A DNA stretch of 64,000 nt from Streptomyces sp. A2-16. GTDB taxonomy: Bacteria; Actinomycetota; Actinomycetes; Streptomycetales; Streptomycetaceae. Of the stretch, positions 51,859-60,832 are shown piece by piece. The DNA lies in assembly GCF_018128905.1 (NCBI RefSeq), contig NZ_CP063808.1:3844001-3908000 (forward strand), read 5' to 3'. Each line of letters opens with the position of its first letter. Position 1 is the stretch's first letter. The notes under the pieces are model-generated. The model searched no databases and was not told where the DNA came from. It saw nothing but the letters and a program-made list of their open reading frames with translations. The position numbers were made by a program, and so were the translations under genes.

Positions 51859-53588
51859 CGCTCACTTCCCGACGGGTCGCGCAGGATGTCCTCGGCCAGC
51901 GGGGACGGCAGCCGGACGTAACCGGCCTCACGGTCGGCCCTGCGTTCCCAGCGGGTGAGCAGGTTGGCCTTGGCGGGCAGCGGCACCCCGGCGAGCAGGG
52001 CGGCGAGCCTCGGCGGGCAGCCGTGCCGGTCGGCGTACGCCTGAAGGGTGTCCCGCACCCGGGCCCACAGCTCCGCCTCCCGGTGCGGGTGCAGGTCGGC
52101 GAGGGCGGCGAGCAGTTCGGCGACGTGGTTGACCAGCAGGCAGTACACGACCCGGTCCCAGCCGCGGGTGCCGTCGTACGTCATCGGGCCCGCGACCTCG
52201 GGCGGCAGCGCGGCGAGGGTGTCCGCGTGGTGCTCGGGGAGCAGCTTGGTGCCCTCCAGGTCGCGGAAGAGGACCTGGGCGGGCATGCCGTCGGAGTCCA
52301 CGCAGATCACAACGTTCTGCAGATGCGGCTCGAGGACCAGTCCGTGGTCGAAGAAGGCGGCCAGGACGGGCGGCAGGAGCAGGTCGAGGTAGGCCGACCA
52401 CCAGGCCAGGGGGTCCGCGCCGGCGAGGAGGCGGGAGATGTGAGCGGGGCCGGTCGGGTACTCGTCGGCGACCGCGGCGGCCAGCAGGGGAGTGGTGCCC
52501 GGCGCGAGCCGCCGGTGCAGTCCTTCGCGGACGATGACACCGAAGCCCTCGAACAGGTCGCGGTCGGGGAGGCCGTCCGGGCCCGGCAGGGCGAGGGTGC
52601 GGTAGGCGGGCTCGCGGAGCACCGCGCTGCCGGGGAAGCGCTCGGCGAGATCGGTGAGCGCCGGAGCCAGGACACGCGTCAGGGCGACGGCGCCGGCCAG
52701 TTCGTAACTGCTGTTCTTGCGCAGGCAGTTGGTGATCCGCACATTCAGGCTGAACTTCAGGAAGGTCTCGCCGTCGTACAGGGTGCGCACCGACGCGGTG
52801 GCCGCGAAGGGCCGCCCGCCCGGGCCGAGGTCGATCACGTCACCGCGGTCGAGCGCCGCACGCAGCACCGGGTGCTCGCGGATTGCCTCGTACTGCCAGG
52901 GGTGCACGGGCAGCAGCCGATGGCCGTCCGGTACGTCCGCGCGTTGCCCGTCCAGTGCGGCGCCCGCCCAGGGAGAGGCGCTCTCCTCGGCGATCAGGTC
53001 GGCGCGGACCGCGAGGTGGCGCAGCGGGAAGGACGCCCCGGCCTCCGGGGCGTAGGCCGCCCAGGATCGCGGGTCTCCGGTGCGGGCCTTGGGCGTGGGG
53101 TGGAAGCGGTGGCCGAGGAGCAGGGACTGCTCGGAGGCGAGGTAGGCGTCCCGGGCGCCCTCGCCCCTGGTGGCCAGGGCGGTGGCGATCGCCTCGTGGC
53201 TGGAGGCGATCTGCTCCAGGAACTCCTCGTTGCGCACCCCGGTGCGCAGGGACAGTTCGTCGCGCGTGTACTCGGCCAGCCGCCGCCAGCCGACCTCCGA
53301 CCAGCCGTCCTCCCGCTGTTCGCTGACCGGCCCGGTGAAGCGGTGGGCGCCGAGGAGCGAGGTGCGGCGCAGGGCCACGCGCAGCAGGACTCCGCGGCGG
53401 GGCAGCCGCAGCAGCAGCCGGCCGCCGTCGACGACCGACTGGTGTTCGGGGCCGGACACCTCGCGCAGCAGACAGTTCAGGAGCGTGTGGGCCACCGCGT
53501 CGTCGGGGGTGGGCAGGGGGTCCGTGGACGGGTGGGGTGAGAAGGGGGTTCCCGCGGACGGAGTCCCGGGACGAGTCAGCGAGGGCAT
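51855..53588 (-). CDS. IucA/IucC-family NIS synthetase 2, 577 aa
   Basis: An NRPS-independent siderophore synthetase. Blocks are LGHRFHPTPKARTG (HPxxK, ATP/substrate site), HPWQYEAIREHPVL, KFSLNVRITNCLRKNSSYEL (the KLSxxxxITxxxR motif), EPHLQNVVICVDSDGMPAQV and LFRDLEGTKLL (RDxxG), plus a C-terminal FhuF-like end. It condenses a carboxylate (often citrate) with an amine or alcohol using ATP. The ATG (53586-53588) shares one base with the MFS stop (TGATG), and the stop overlaps the decarboxylase start. The Pro/Thr-rich 30-residue N-terminus is probably disordered. It is distinct from the synthetase at 54781, so two condensation steps are implied. Confidence 0.9.
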   Translation of the reverse strand: MPSLTRPGTPSAGTPFSPHPSTDPLPTPDDAVAHTLLNCLLREVSGPEHQSVVDGGRLLLRLPRRGVLLRVALRRTSLLGAHRFTGPVSEQREDGWSEVGWRRLAEYTRDELSLRTGVRNEEFLEQIASSHEAIATALATRGEGARDAYLASEQSLLLGHRFHPTPKARTGDPRSWAAYAPEAGASFPLRHLAVRADLIAEESASPWAGAALDGQRADVPDGHRLLPVHPWQYEAIREHPVLRAALDRGDVIDLGPGGRPFAATASVRTLYDGETFLKFSLNVRITNCLRKNSSYELAGAVALTRVLAPALTDLAERFPGSAVLREPAYRTLALPGPDGLPDRDLFEGFGVIVREGLHRRLAPGTTPLLAAAVADEYPTGPAHISRLLAGADPLAWWSAYLDLLLPPVLAAFFDHGLVLEPHLQNVVICVDSDGMPAQVLFRDLEGTKLLPEHHADTLAALPPEVAGPMTYDGTRGWDRVVYCLLVNHVAELLAALADLHPHREAELWARVRDTLQAYADRHGCPPRLAALLAGVPLPAKANLLTRWERRADREAGYVRLPSPLAEDILRDPSGSER

Positions 53589-54784
53589 CAACGGCTCCAG
53601 CGGATGCGGTGGTTCAGCGGGGGAAGCAGGGTGGCGAGGGCGGTGACGGTGGCGGCGGCGCTGCCCGTCAGCACGGGGGCGGCCGGGCCGAAGCGGGCGC
53701 TGCCCACGGCGGCGGCCACGCCGGCGGCGACCGCGCCGGCCTTGGAGAAGAACTCCAGCGAACCGAACAGCCCGCCCGGCGCCCGGCCCTTGACGCACTC
53801 GGCGGCCAGTACCTGCAGGCACACCAGGCCGAGGGTGAGGCCCACGCCGAGCAGCAGCCGCACGCCGATCAGCGCGGCGAGCGAACCGGCCGCCCCGTGC
53901 CCGGCGAGACCGAGCGCGATACAGGTGAAGCCGAGGGCGATACCGGTGCGCGGCCGGTCGCGGAAGGCGCCGTGCACGGCGAGCGCCGACACCAGATAGA
54001 CCAGGTGGGGCATGGCGAACAGCGTCCCGGACAGCAGCGGGGAGGTGCCGGGCAGCCGCTCGTCCACGAAGGCGATGAGGTAGGGGAAGGAGACGACGGT
54101 GGAGAACACGAACGCGAACTCCAGGGTGTACAGGGTCCTCAGGGACACCGTGGACCCGGTCTCGGCCACCGGCTCGGACCTGCTCACGGGCGTCTGCGCG
54201 GGCGCCGGTTCGGGCAGTGCCGCCAGCAACAGGGCGGCCGTGAGCGGGAGTACGGCCAGCAGCGCGTACTGGCGGTGCGGTGACAGCCAGCCGGACAGCG
54301 AGCCCACCACGATCGGCGCGACCACCAGCGCCGCCCGGGCGCTGCCCTGCATGAGCGTGAGCGCCCGCGACAGGGCGGGACCTTCGAGGGCGGCGCCCAG
54401 GTAGCCGTTGGACGCCGCGAAGGTGCCGCCCAGGATGCCCTGGAGAACCAGCGCCAGCGTGAAGGTCGCCAGCGAGTCCGCCCAGCCCGCGAGCAGGAAG
54501 GACAGCGTCAGCCCCAACTGGGCCCGCAGCAGCAGCCGTTTGCGGCCGAAGCGGTCGGCGAGCCGACCCCACAGCGGCGCGAACAGGGCGCCGAACACCG
54601 TCGGGACGACGTACAGGACACCCGCCCAGCGGGCGTGGCGGTCGCCCAGCTCCGGCAGGATCTCGGTGAGGTACGGCGGCAGGCCGAGCGCCGCGAAGGA
54701 CGCGACGAAGTAGCAGCCCGCCACGGCGTGCACCCGGCCGCGGCCGGACACCGGGCGGGGGATCCGCAGTGCGGCGCCGCTCAT
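53588..54784 (-). CDS. MFS transporter, probable siderophore exporter, 398 aa
   Basis: Twelve predicted transmembrane segments of the major facilitator fold. TM1-2 are HAVAGCYFVASFAALGLPPYL, and the motif A loop GRLADRFGRKRLLL lies between TM2 and TM3. LMQGSARAALVVAPIVVGSL and AGHGAAGSLAALIGVRLLLG follow. Position between two NIS synthetase genes, coupled to both (ATGA and TGATG overlaps), argues for export of the finished siderophore, as with SbnD-type exporters. Substrate inference rests on context only. Confidence 0.85.
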   Translation of the reverse strand: MSGAALRIPRPVSGRGRVHAVAGCYFVASFAALGLPPYLTEILPELGDRHARWAGVLYVVPTVFGALFAPLWGRLADRFGRKRLLLRAQLGLTLSFLLAGWADSLATFTLALVLQGILGGTFAASNGYLGAALEGPALSRALTLMQGSARAALVVAPIVVGSLSGWLSPHRQYALLAVLPLTAALLLAALPEPAPAQTPVSRSEPVAETGSTVSLRTLYTLEFAFVFSTVVSFPYLIAFVDERLPGTSPLLSGTLFAMPHLVYLVSALAVHGAFRDRPRTGIALGFTCIALGLAGHGAAGSLAALIGVRLLLGVGLTLGLVCLQVLAAECVKGRAPGGLFGSLEFFSKAGAVAAGVAAAVGSARFGPAAPVLTGSAAATVTALATLLPPLNHRIRWSR

Positions 54785-56607
54785 GCCGTACTCCTCTGCG
54801 CCAGCAGGTAGTTGGGGCCGGTCGTGTAGTGCTTGTTGATGTCGGCGGCGCCCGAGCGCTGCTTGGACAGCAGCGTCCCGGCCGAGACCATCGCCTTCAC
54901 CGGCAGCCGCGGAGCCTCGAGGATCCTGGTCCGCAGCACCTCGCCCGCGTCCCCGCCGAGCCGGTCCACGGCCTCCGTCAGCCGGTCGCGGACGAGCCGG
55001 AGCAGCTCCGGGCGGCGCTCAGGGAGCCCGAACGCGAAGGCCCCCGCGCACAGATGGACGGTGACGGTGGTGAACAGGTCGACGACCGGGCCGTCCTGTG
55101 CGGTGTAGGTGCGGGCGTCGTCGAAGCCCCAGGGACCGGGCAGCCGGGCCGCGAGGCGCTCGGTGTTGATGCGCGGTCCGTCGTTGTCCTTGAACAGCAG
55201 GCGCAGGCTCCTGGGGCGCAGCACCAGCGAGATGTTCTGCTGGTGCGACTCCAGGGCGATGCCCAGGCCGAACAGGGTGGTCTGCCAGTCGAGGAGCAGT
55301 GTCAGGAAGGCGTCCAGGAGGGCGAGCGGGTCGCCGTCGAAGAACCGGTCGGCCAGGTGGTCCAGGACCAGCCGTCCGCCGGGAGCCGGGGCGAGCAGCG
55401 CGGCCGGCGGCACGACGACCGCTCCGTCGAGACCGGAGGGGTAGCGACGGCACAGGACGGCGAGGAGGTCGTGGTCCGCGTGGGCGTACGTCGTCTCGTC
55501 GGCGTGCAGGATCATGGCCCGGAAGCGGGGCTCACGGGCCGCCACCGTCTCCAGCAGCCGCTGTCCGGCCGCACCGTCGACCAGAGTGCCCGGCTTGATG
55601 GAACGCCTGTTGCGCAGGCCCAGCGTGGCGGTGTCCAGCGGCAGTTTGAGGTGCACGTCGGGATCCGCGAGGGTGGCCACGGTCCGCATCGACAGTGTCG
55701 GCACGACGTCCAGGTACGACCGTTCGGAGAGCACCGCGCTGTCCGTGAGGCCGGTGGAGCGCAGCGCCTCCTCCAGCGGGGCGCCGACGGTCAACGGGTG
55801 GACGGGCAGGGCGACATGGGTGCCCTGCACCTCGGGCAGCCCCAGCCCGGCCGGGGTCGGCCAGAACTCCGGGAGCGGGCCGGTCAGGGTGAGCGCCGCC
55901 CGGGGTACGGCCAGCCAGCGCAGCGCGAAACGCGGATGGAACTCCGGCGCGTAGGCGCGCAGTTGTTCTCGGGTGAGTCCGGAGCGGCCGCGTGCCGTCG
56001 GGTAGACGGGGTGGTCGATGCGGGCGGCGAGCGTGTCGTAGGCGGGAGCACCGGCGAGGCCTGTCCAGTGAGCCGGGTCGGGCCCGTACCGCGCGGTGAG
56101 CAGCCCGCCGATCTCCGACTGCGTGTCGGCGTGCAGCCGCATCGTCTCCAGCGTCTGCCGGCACTCCTCGGCGAACGCGTCGAAACCGCTCCTGTCCTGC
56201 GGGTCGGCGAGCATCCGCAGGGCGCCGAGCACGCTGTCGCAGGAGCTGAGCTCGGTCCCGTCCCGCTCGCGCACCAGGAGCGGCAGCCGGGCCGCGTACT
56301 CGCACTGGAAGCCGTCCTCGGCGACGGGCAGCAGCAGCGCCGCGCCCTCGGCATCCGCGAGCCGCACCCAGGGGCCGTCCGCACGGTGTACGAGGGTGCC
56401 GCGGGTGCGCAGCCCGACCACGTCCTCGCGCAGGAGGGCGCTCAGGACTCGGACGAGGAGTTCGGCCTCGCAGGTGTCCGTCGGCGCGGGCGTCAGGGGT
56501 TCGGTGCCGGTGGCTGTCGGTGCGGGCGTCCCGGGCCCGCCGGTGTGGGTCCGCACCCGGGTGGGCGCGTCGGCCGTGCCGGTGGTCGGTGCGGTCGGCG
56601 GGGTCAC
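54781..56607 (-). CDS. IucA/IucC-family NIS synthetase 1, 608 aa
   Basis: A Thr/Pro-rich N-terminus (about 1-45) precedes the synthetase core. Blocks are LPVHPLTVGAPLEEAL, VPTLSMRTVATLADPDVHLK with LPLDTATLGLRNRRSIKPGT (ATP site with K-LPL-T), ALESHQQNISLVLRPRSLRL then LFKDNDGPRIN, and a C-terminal iron-reductase-like domain ending GTLLSKQRSGAADINKHYTT. The exact set differs from the other synthetase (the HPxxK block reads HPRFALRW), so it may use a different substrate class. The GTG start overlaps the ATP-grasp stop as GTGA. The large N-terminal frame reading further upstream is a shadow. Confidence 0.88.
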   Translation of the reverse strand: MTPPTAPTTGTADAPTRVRTHTGGPGTPAPTATGTEPLTPAPTDTCEAELLVRVLSALLREDVVGLRTRGTLVHRADGPWVRLADAEGAALLLPVAEDGFQCEYAARLPLLVRERDGTELSSCDSVLGALRMLADPQDRSGFDAFAEECRQTLETMRLHADTQSEIGGLLTARYGPDPAHWTGLAGAPAYDTLAARIDHPVYPTARGRSGLTREQLRAYAPEFHPRFALRWLAVPRAALTLTGPLPEFWPTPAGLGLPEVQGTHVALPVHPLTVGAPLEEALRSTGLTDSAVLSERSYLDVVPTLSMRTVATLADPDVHLKLPLDTATLGLRNRRSIKPGTLVDGAAGQRLLETVAAREPRFRAMILHADETTYAHADHDLLAVLCRRYPSGLDGAVVVPPAALLAPAPGGRLVLDHLADRFFDGDPLALLDAFLTLLLDWQTTLFGLGIALESHQQNISLVLRPRSLRLLFKDNDGPRINTERLAARLPGPWGFDDARTYTAQDGPVVDLFTTVTVHLCAGAFAFGLPERRPELLRLVRDRLTEAVDRLGGDAGEVLRTRILEAPRLPVKAMVSAGTLLSKQRSGAADINKHYTTGPNYLLAQRSTA

Positions 56608-57776
56608 GGCTGGATCTCCCAGCGCCGCTCGGCGAGGAACCTGGCCGAGACCCGGTCCACCGTGGCCTGGTCGGTGCCGGTGGCCCGCAGGACGCCGAGG
56701 TAGTCGCGGTTGGTGCCGTACAGGTCGTGCCGTTCGCCCGTCTCCCGCAGCGGACGGTACGTCAGATGCACGCCGTCGACGGTGAGTTCGGTGGGGCCGG
56801 GCGCCTCGGTGAGGGTGCCGGCGCGGTCGGCGCACGGGTACTCCAGCCGGGCGGCGCCGTCGCGGCGGACGCCGAGGTCGGCCGGGAGCGGCTCGCCGAG
56901 GTGGGTGCGCAGGATGTGCTCGAAGAGCGGGATGTCCAGCAGCCGGGCGAGCAGCAGGTCGCACTGGTCGCCGATGGCCCGGTAGTTGACCTCGATGATC
57001 CGGGCCCGTCCCGCGTGCACCACGAACTCGGTGTGACAGGCGCCGAACCCCACGCCCAGGGCGTCGAGTTGGGCGAGCACCTGCGCCTGGACCGGCTCGG
57101 GACGCACGGGGAGGAAGACCATGCGCTCCTCGATGAAGTACGGCGGTGGCGACAGCTCGGTGCGGAAACCGCCCAGGACGTGGCGCACATGGCCGTCGCC
57201 CAGCGTCTCCAGGGTGTGGAGCTCGCCCGGGAGGTACTCCTCGACGACCAGGGCCGTGCCGGGGCGCCGTTCGAGGATCTCCTTGGCGCGGGTGACGAGG
57301 TCCTCCGGCCCCTGGACGAGCACGACGTCCTCGCTGGCCACACCCTCGCGGGGCTTGAGGACACAGGGGTAGGGGGCGTCGAGCGCCAAGGGCTCGGTGA
57401 TCTCGGTGGACCAGACGGCGTCCACGCCCGAGGCGGCGAGACGTCTGCGCATCTCCGCCTTGTCCTTGGCGCGCAGCGCGGCCCGCCAGTCCTTGCCGGG
57501 CAGCTCGAAGTAGGCGGCGGCCAGAGCGGCCTGGGTCTGGAGGTGGTCGCTGTTGCTGAAGACGGCGTCGGGACGGTGGTGGGTGGAGATCCGGGTGATC
57601 ACGGCCCGGAAGTCCCGGACGTCGCACTCCAGGACCTCGATGTCCGGGAAGGTGCGGCGGTGGGCCTCGGGCTGGTCGGTGAGGACGGTGACGTCCAGGC
57701 CCAGTCGGGCGGCGGCGGGCAGGAAGCCCTCGGTGACCGAGTCGGTCGGGTTCAGGGCGAGCAGATACAGACGCAT
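56604..57776 (-). CDS. ATP-grasp ligase of the siderophore locus, 390 aa
   Basis: A Rossmann-like N-terminus (MRLYLLALNPTDSVTEGFLP then AAARLGLDVTVLTDQPEAHR) and an ATP-grasp core follow. The core has LRAKDKAEMRRRLAASGV, YPCVLKPREGVASEDVVLVQ, ALVVEEYLPGELHTLETLGD and a metal-binding end ARIIEVNYRAIGDQCDLLLA (E-N). It forms an amide or ester by acyl-phosphate activation, typically joining an amino acid to a carboxylate. It opens the biosynthesis part of the operon and overlaps the first synthetase. ATP-grasp enzymes are not part of classical aerobactin or desferrioxamine pathways, so the product is probably unusual. The ATG at 57774-57776 is 86 nt after the receptor gene stop. Confidence 0.87.
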   Translation of the reverse strand: MRLYLLALNPTDSVTEGFLPAAARLGLDVTVLTDQPEAHRRTFPDIEVLECDVRDFRAVITRISTHHRPDAVFSNSDHLQTQAALAAAYFELPGKDWRAALRAKDKAEMRRRLAASGVDAVWSTEITEPLALDAPYPCVLKPREGVASEDVVLVQGPEDLVTRAKEILERRPGTALVVEEYLPGELHTLETLGDGHVRHVLGGFRTELSPPPYFIEERMVFLPVRPEPVQAQVLAQLDALGVGFGACHTEFVVHAGRARIIEVNYRAIGDQCDLLLARLLDIPLFEHILRTHLGEPLPADLGVRRDGAARLEYPCADRAGTLTEAPGPTELTVDGVHLTYRPLRETGERHDLYGTNRDYLGVLRATGTDQATVDRVSARFLAERRWEIQP

Positions 57777-57813
57777 GGGTGGCAGACGACTTCCGCTAGT
57801 GGGTGGGGGGTCG

Positions 57814-57850
57814 GGGGCGGGCCGCCGCACTCGTGGTCGCGGCCCGCCCC
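57814..57850 (-). terminator. Internal hairpin between siderophore uptake and biosynthesis genes
   Basis: GGGGCGGGCCGC (57814-57825) pairs perfectly with GCGGCCCGCCCC (57839-57850) around a 13-nt loop, 13 nt after the stop of the lipoprotein receptor gene. It probably attenuates transcription into the biosynthetic genes, so that uptake proteins are made in excess. Confidence 0.65.
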
Positions 57851-57862
57851 GATCAGCGGGAG

Positions 57863-58879
57863 CTACTTCTTGGGCAGGGCCACACCGGTGGCCTTCGCCA
57901 CGTCAGCGAGCATCTGCTCGGCGGCCTGGACCCCGATGCCGGACATCCAGGTCTCGTCCGGGACCTCGAAGACCTTGCCGTCCTTGACGGCCGGGAGGGA
58001 CTTCCACACCGGGTTGGAGGTGACCTGCTTCTGCTGGGTCTTGTCCGGGGTGTCGGCGGTGGTGACGAAGACCAGATCGGCGTCGGCCTGGTCGATCTGC
58101 TCGGGGCTGACGTCCTTCATCGTGACCTCGGGGTCGTTCGACACCTGGGACTTCGGCCGCTGGAGGCCGATGTCGTTCAGGACGACACCGCTGTAGGAGT
58201 TGGACTGGTAGAGCCGGGTCGGGCCGGCGATGAAGCGGACCACGGACGCGGTCGGCATGGTGCCGCCGTCCTTCTTCCTGATGGCCTCACCCAGCGCCTT
58301 GGCCTGCGTCTCGTACTCCTCGACCTTGGCCGCGGCCTCCTTCTCGAGGCCCAGGGCCTCGGCGTGGACCTTCAGGTTCTGCTTCCAGACACCGCCGGTG
58401 GTCTCGGTGAAGACGGTCGGGGCGATCGCGCTGAGCTTGTCGTAGACGGCCTCGTGGCGGACCTTGGACGACAGGATCAGGTCCGGCTTGAGGGAGGCGA
58501 TCTTCTCCAGGTTGGGTTCGAGCAGCGGGCCGACGTCCGCGGTGCCGCCGAGTTCGCCCTTCAGATACGTCGGGAAGCCGCCCTCGGTCTTGAAGTGCGG
58601 GGCGACCGCGCCGACGGGGTCGATGCCGAGCAGGGTGACGTCGTCCAGCTCCCCGGTGTCGAGCACGACGACCCGCTTCGGCTGGGACGGGATCTTCACG
58701 TCGCCCATGACGGTCTTGAGGGTGCGGGGGAAACCGGAGGAGGCGGCGGCCTTCGCCGGGGCGGAGTCGTCGGCGGAGTCCTCGCTGCCGCAGGCGGCCA
58801 GGACGGCCGTGCCGAGGAGGACGGAGAGCAGCACGGCGAGGAGCCGGCCGATTCCGGGCAGGGGAGAGCGCTTGAGCAT
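57863..58879 (-). CDS. Iron-siderophore ABC transporter substrate-binding lipoprotein, 338 aa
   Basis: The lipoprotein signal ends LLGTAVLAAC with the modified Cys at residue 30. The mature protein has the class III (FepB/FhuD-like) fold: PKRVVVLDTGELDDVTLLGI, DPVGAVAPHFKT, GTADVGPLLEPNLEKIASLK then PDLILSSKVRHEAVYDKLS, and a C-terminal SNPVWKSLPAVKDGKVFEVP. It binds the ferric siderophore outside the membrane and delivers it to the FecCD permeases encoded upstream. The start follows a GGAC site. It lies 112 bp after the ATPase gene and 86 bp before the ATP-grasp gene. The ligand is presumably the product of this locus. Confidence 0.9.
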   Translation of the reverse strand: MLKRSPLPGIGRLLAVLLSVLLGTAVLAACGSEDSADDSAPAKAAASSGFPRTLKTVMGDVKIPSQPKRVVVLDTGELDDVTLLGIDPVGAVAPHFKTEGGFPTYLKGELGGTADVGPLLEPNLEKIASLKPDLILSSKVRHEAVYDKLSAIAPTVFTETTGGVWKQNLKVHAEALGLEKEAAAKVEEYETQAKALGEAIRKKDGGTMPTASVVRFIAGPTRLYQSNSYSGVVLNDIGLQRPKSQVSNDPEVTMKDVSPEQIDQADADLVFVTTADTPDKTQQKQVTSNPVWKSLPAVKDGKVFEVPDETWMSGIGVQAAEQMLADVAKATGVALPKK

Positions 58880-58991
58880 GGGGGGTCGGTCCTTCTGGTA
58901 GAGATCTGACAGGCATCTGGCCGGCAGGGATCCGGGATGTGGGATCCGTGGTTCGAGTGGTCGTGGGTTCGGGGGTTCGAGGGTTGGGCGG

Positions 58992-59837
58992 TCAGTCGGC
59001 GGCGGCCGGGCGCCGCACCGCGCTGCTTCTCGGGACGACCAGCGGGGTGCCGGTCTCCGGGTCGGGGACGACCCGGCACTCCACGTCGAACACGGACCTG
59101 ACGAGGTCCGCGTCCAGGACGTCGGCCGGGGCGCCGGCGGCGGCGAGCCGGCCGTCCTTGAGGACCACCATGTGGTCCGCGTACCGGGCGGCCTGTCCGA
59201 GGTCGTGCAGCACCATCACCACGGTGCGGCCCGCGTCGGCGTGCAGGGCGGCCACCAGGTCGAGGACGTCGAGCTGGTGCCGCAGGTCCAGGAAGGTGGT
59301 GGGTTCGTCGAGCAGGAGCAGCTCGGTGTCCTGTGCCAACGCCAGGGCGATCCAGGCGCGTTGGCGCTGACCGCCGGAGAGCCGGTCGACCGGCTGGTCG
59401 CGCAGTGCGGTGGTGCCGGTCCGTTCCAGCGCCTCGTCGACTGCTTTCTGGTCGGCCGCCGACCACGGGCTCAGCAACCGCTGGTGCGGATAGCGGCCCA
59501 GCCGTACGAGGGCCTCGACGGTGATCGCCTCGGGTGTGACCGGCTGCTGCGGCAGCAGCCCCATCCTCAGAGCCAGCGCGCGGGCGGACATCCGGTGGAT
59601 GTCGGCACCGTCGAGCGTGACGCTGCCGGCGGCCGGGGCGAGGAGCCGGCTCAGTCCGCGCAACAGGGTCGACTTCCCGCAGGCGTTGGGGCCGACGATC
59701 GCGGTGACCGCCCCGCCGGGCAGGGTCAGGTCGAGCCCGTCGACGACGAGCCGGTCGCCGTAGCGCAGGTCGAGGGAGCGGGTGGACAGCTGGTTGGAGG
59801 TGGACACCCTCGGCTCCGGCTTCTGTGTCGTGGTCAT
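58992..59837 (-). CDS. Iron-siderophore ABC transporter ATP-binding protein, 281 aa
   Basis: A FecE/FhuC-type ATPase with Walker A VGPNACGKSTLLRGLSRLL, Q-loop MGLLPQQPVTPEAITVEALV, signature RLSGGQRQRAWIALALAQD, Walker B LLLLDEPTTFLDLRHQ and H-loop VMVLHDLGQAARYAD. The C-terminal extension, VFDVECRVVPDPETGTPLVV, is typical of siderophore importers. The ATG overlaps the permease stop as ATGA. Confidence 0.93.
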   Translation of the reverse strand: MTTTQKPEPRVSTSNQLSTRSLDLRYGDRLVVDGLDLTLPGGAVTAIVGPNACGKSTLLRGLSRLLAPAAGSVTLDGADIHRMSARALALRMGLLPQQPVTPEAITVEALVRLGRYPHQRLLSPWSAADQKAVDEALERTGTTALRDQPVDRLSGGQRQRAWIALALAQDTELLLLDEPTTFLDLRHQLDVLDLVAALHADAGRTVVMVLHDLGQAARYADHMVVLKDGRLAAAGAPADVLDADLVRSVFDVECRVVPDPETGTPLVVPRSSAVRRPAAAD

Positions 59838-60832
59838 GCGTGACTCCTGCGGACGGGCGAGCTCTGGCGGAACATCAGCACCAGCAGCCAGGGCGCGCCG
59901 AGGGTGGCGGTGACCGCGCCGACCGGCAGTCCCTCCACCGGCAGCAGGTGCTGCACCACCAGATCGGAGGCGAGCAGCAGCACGGCCCCGGTGAGGGAGG
60001 CGAGCGCCAGGGACACGGCGGTCGGCGGTCCGGTCACGAACCGCACGATGTGCGGGACGGCGAGCGCGACGAAGGTCACCGGGCCGGCGAGGGCGGCGGC
60101 CAGCGACGCCAAGATGACCGCGATCAGGAGCAGTTGGAGCCTGGCAGTCGAGGTGTTGAGGCCGAGGGCGCCCGCCGAGTCGTCCCCGAGGTCGAGCACC
60201 GCGAGCCTGCGGTGCAGGACGAGGGCGACGGCGAGCGCGAGCACCATGGCGCCGCCCGCGCCCCACACCTGCGTCCAGGTGCGGCCGTAGACCGAGCCGG
60301 TGGTCCACTGCAGGGCGGAGCCGGCGAGTTCGGCCGGGAAGCGCACGATCATCAGGTTCACGGCGGCCGCGAGAGCCGCCTGGACGGCGAGCCCGGTCAG
60401 CACCAGCCGGGTCACGGCGAGCCCGGAGCGCCAGGCGAACACGCCGAGCAGCAGCGCGGAGAGAAGGCCGCCGCCCAGCGCGCCGACCGGGATCAGGGTC
60501 TGCGAGGCACCGGCCGCGATCAGCGCGACCGCACCCAGGGAGGCGCCGCCCGTCACCCCCATGACGTCGGGGGAGGCCAGCGGATTGCGGAAGAGCCGCT
60601 GGAGCACACAGCCGGCCGCGCCCAGCCCCGCTCCGGCGACGATCGCCGCCGCGCAGCGGGGGGCCCGGAACTGCTGCACCACCAGGACGTCTCCCGCGTC
60701 CCCGAGCCCGACCAGAGCCCGCAGCGCGGTGGTCGCGGGGATGCTCATCTCGCCCGTGGTCAGCGAGAGGGTGAGCAGCACGCACAGGGTCACGAGCCCG
60801 ACCCCCGCGTACACCGTGGACCTGTTGCTCAT
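59834..60832 (-). CDS. FecCD-family siderophore permease 1, 332 aa
   Basis: About nine to ten transmembrane segments of the FecCD class: VYAGVGLVTLCVLLTLSLTT, the R-x-PR entry block VVQQFRAPRCAAAIVAGAGL, GAAGCVLQRLFRNPLASPDV then MGVTGGASLGAVALIAAG, and the coupling motif LAGPVTFVALAVPHIVRFVT. It forms the inner-membrane channel with permease 2. Overlaps both neighbours by 4 nt. Confidence 0.93.
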   Translation of the reverse strand: MSNRSTVYAGVGLVTLCVLLTLSLTTGEMSIPATTALRALVGLGDAGDVLVVQQFRAPRCAAAIVAGAGLGAAGCVLQRLFRNPLASPDVMGVTGGASLGAVALIAAGASQTLIPVGALGGGLLSALLLGVFAWRSGLAVTRLVLTGLAVQAALAAAVNLMIVRFPAELAGSALQWTTGSVYGRTWTQVWGAGGAMVLALAVALVLHRRLAVLDLGDDSAGALGLNTSTARLQLLLIAVILASLAAALAGPVTFVALAVPHIVRFVTGPPTAVSLALASLTGAVLLLASDLVVQHLLPVEGLPVGAVTATLGAPWLLVLMFRQSSPVRRSHA

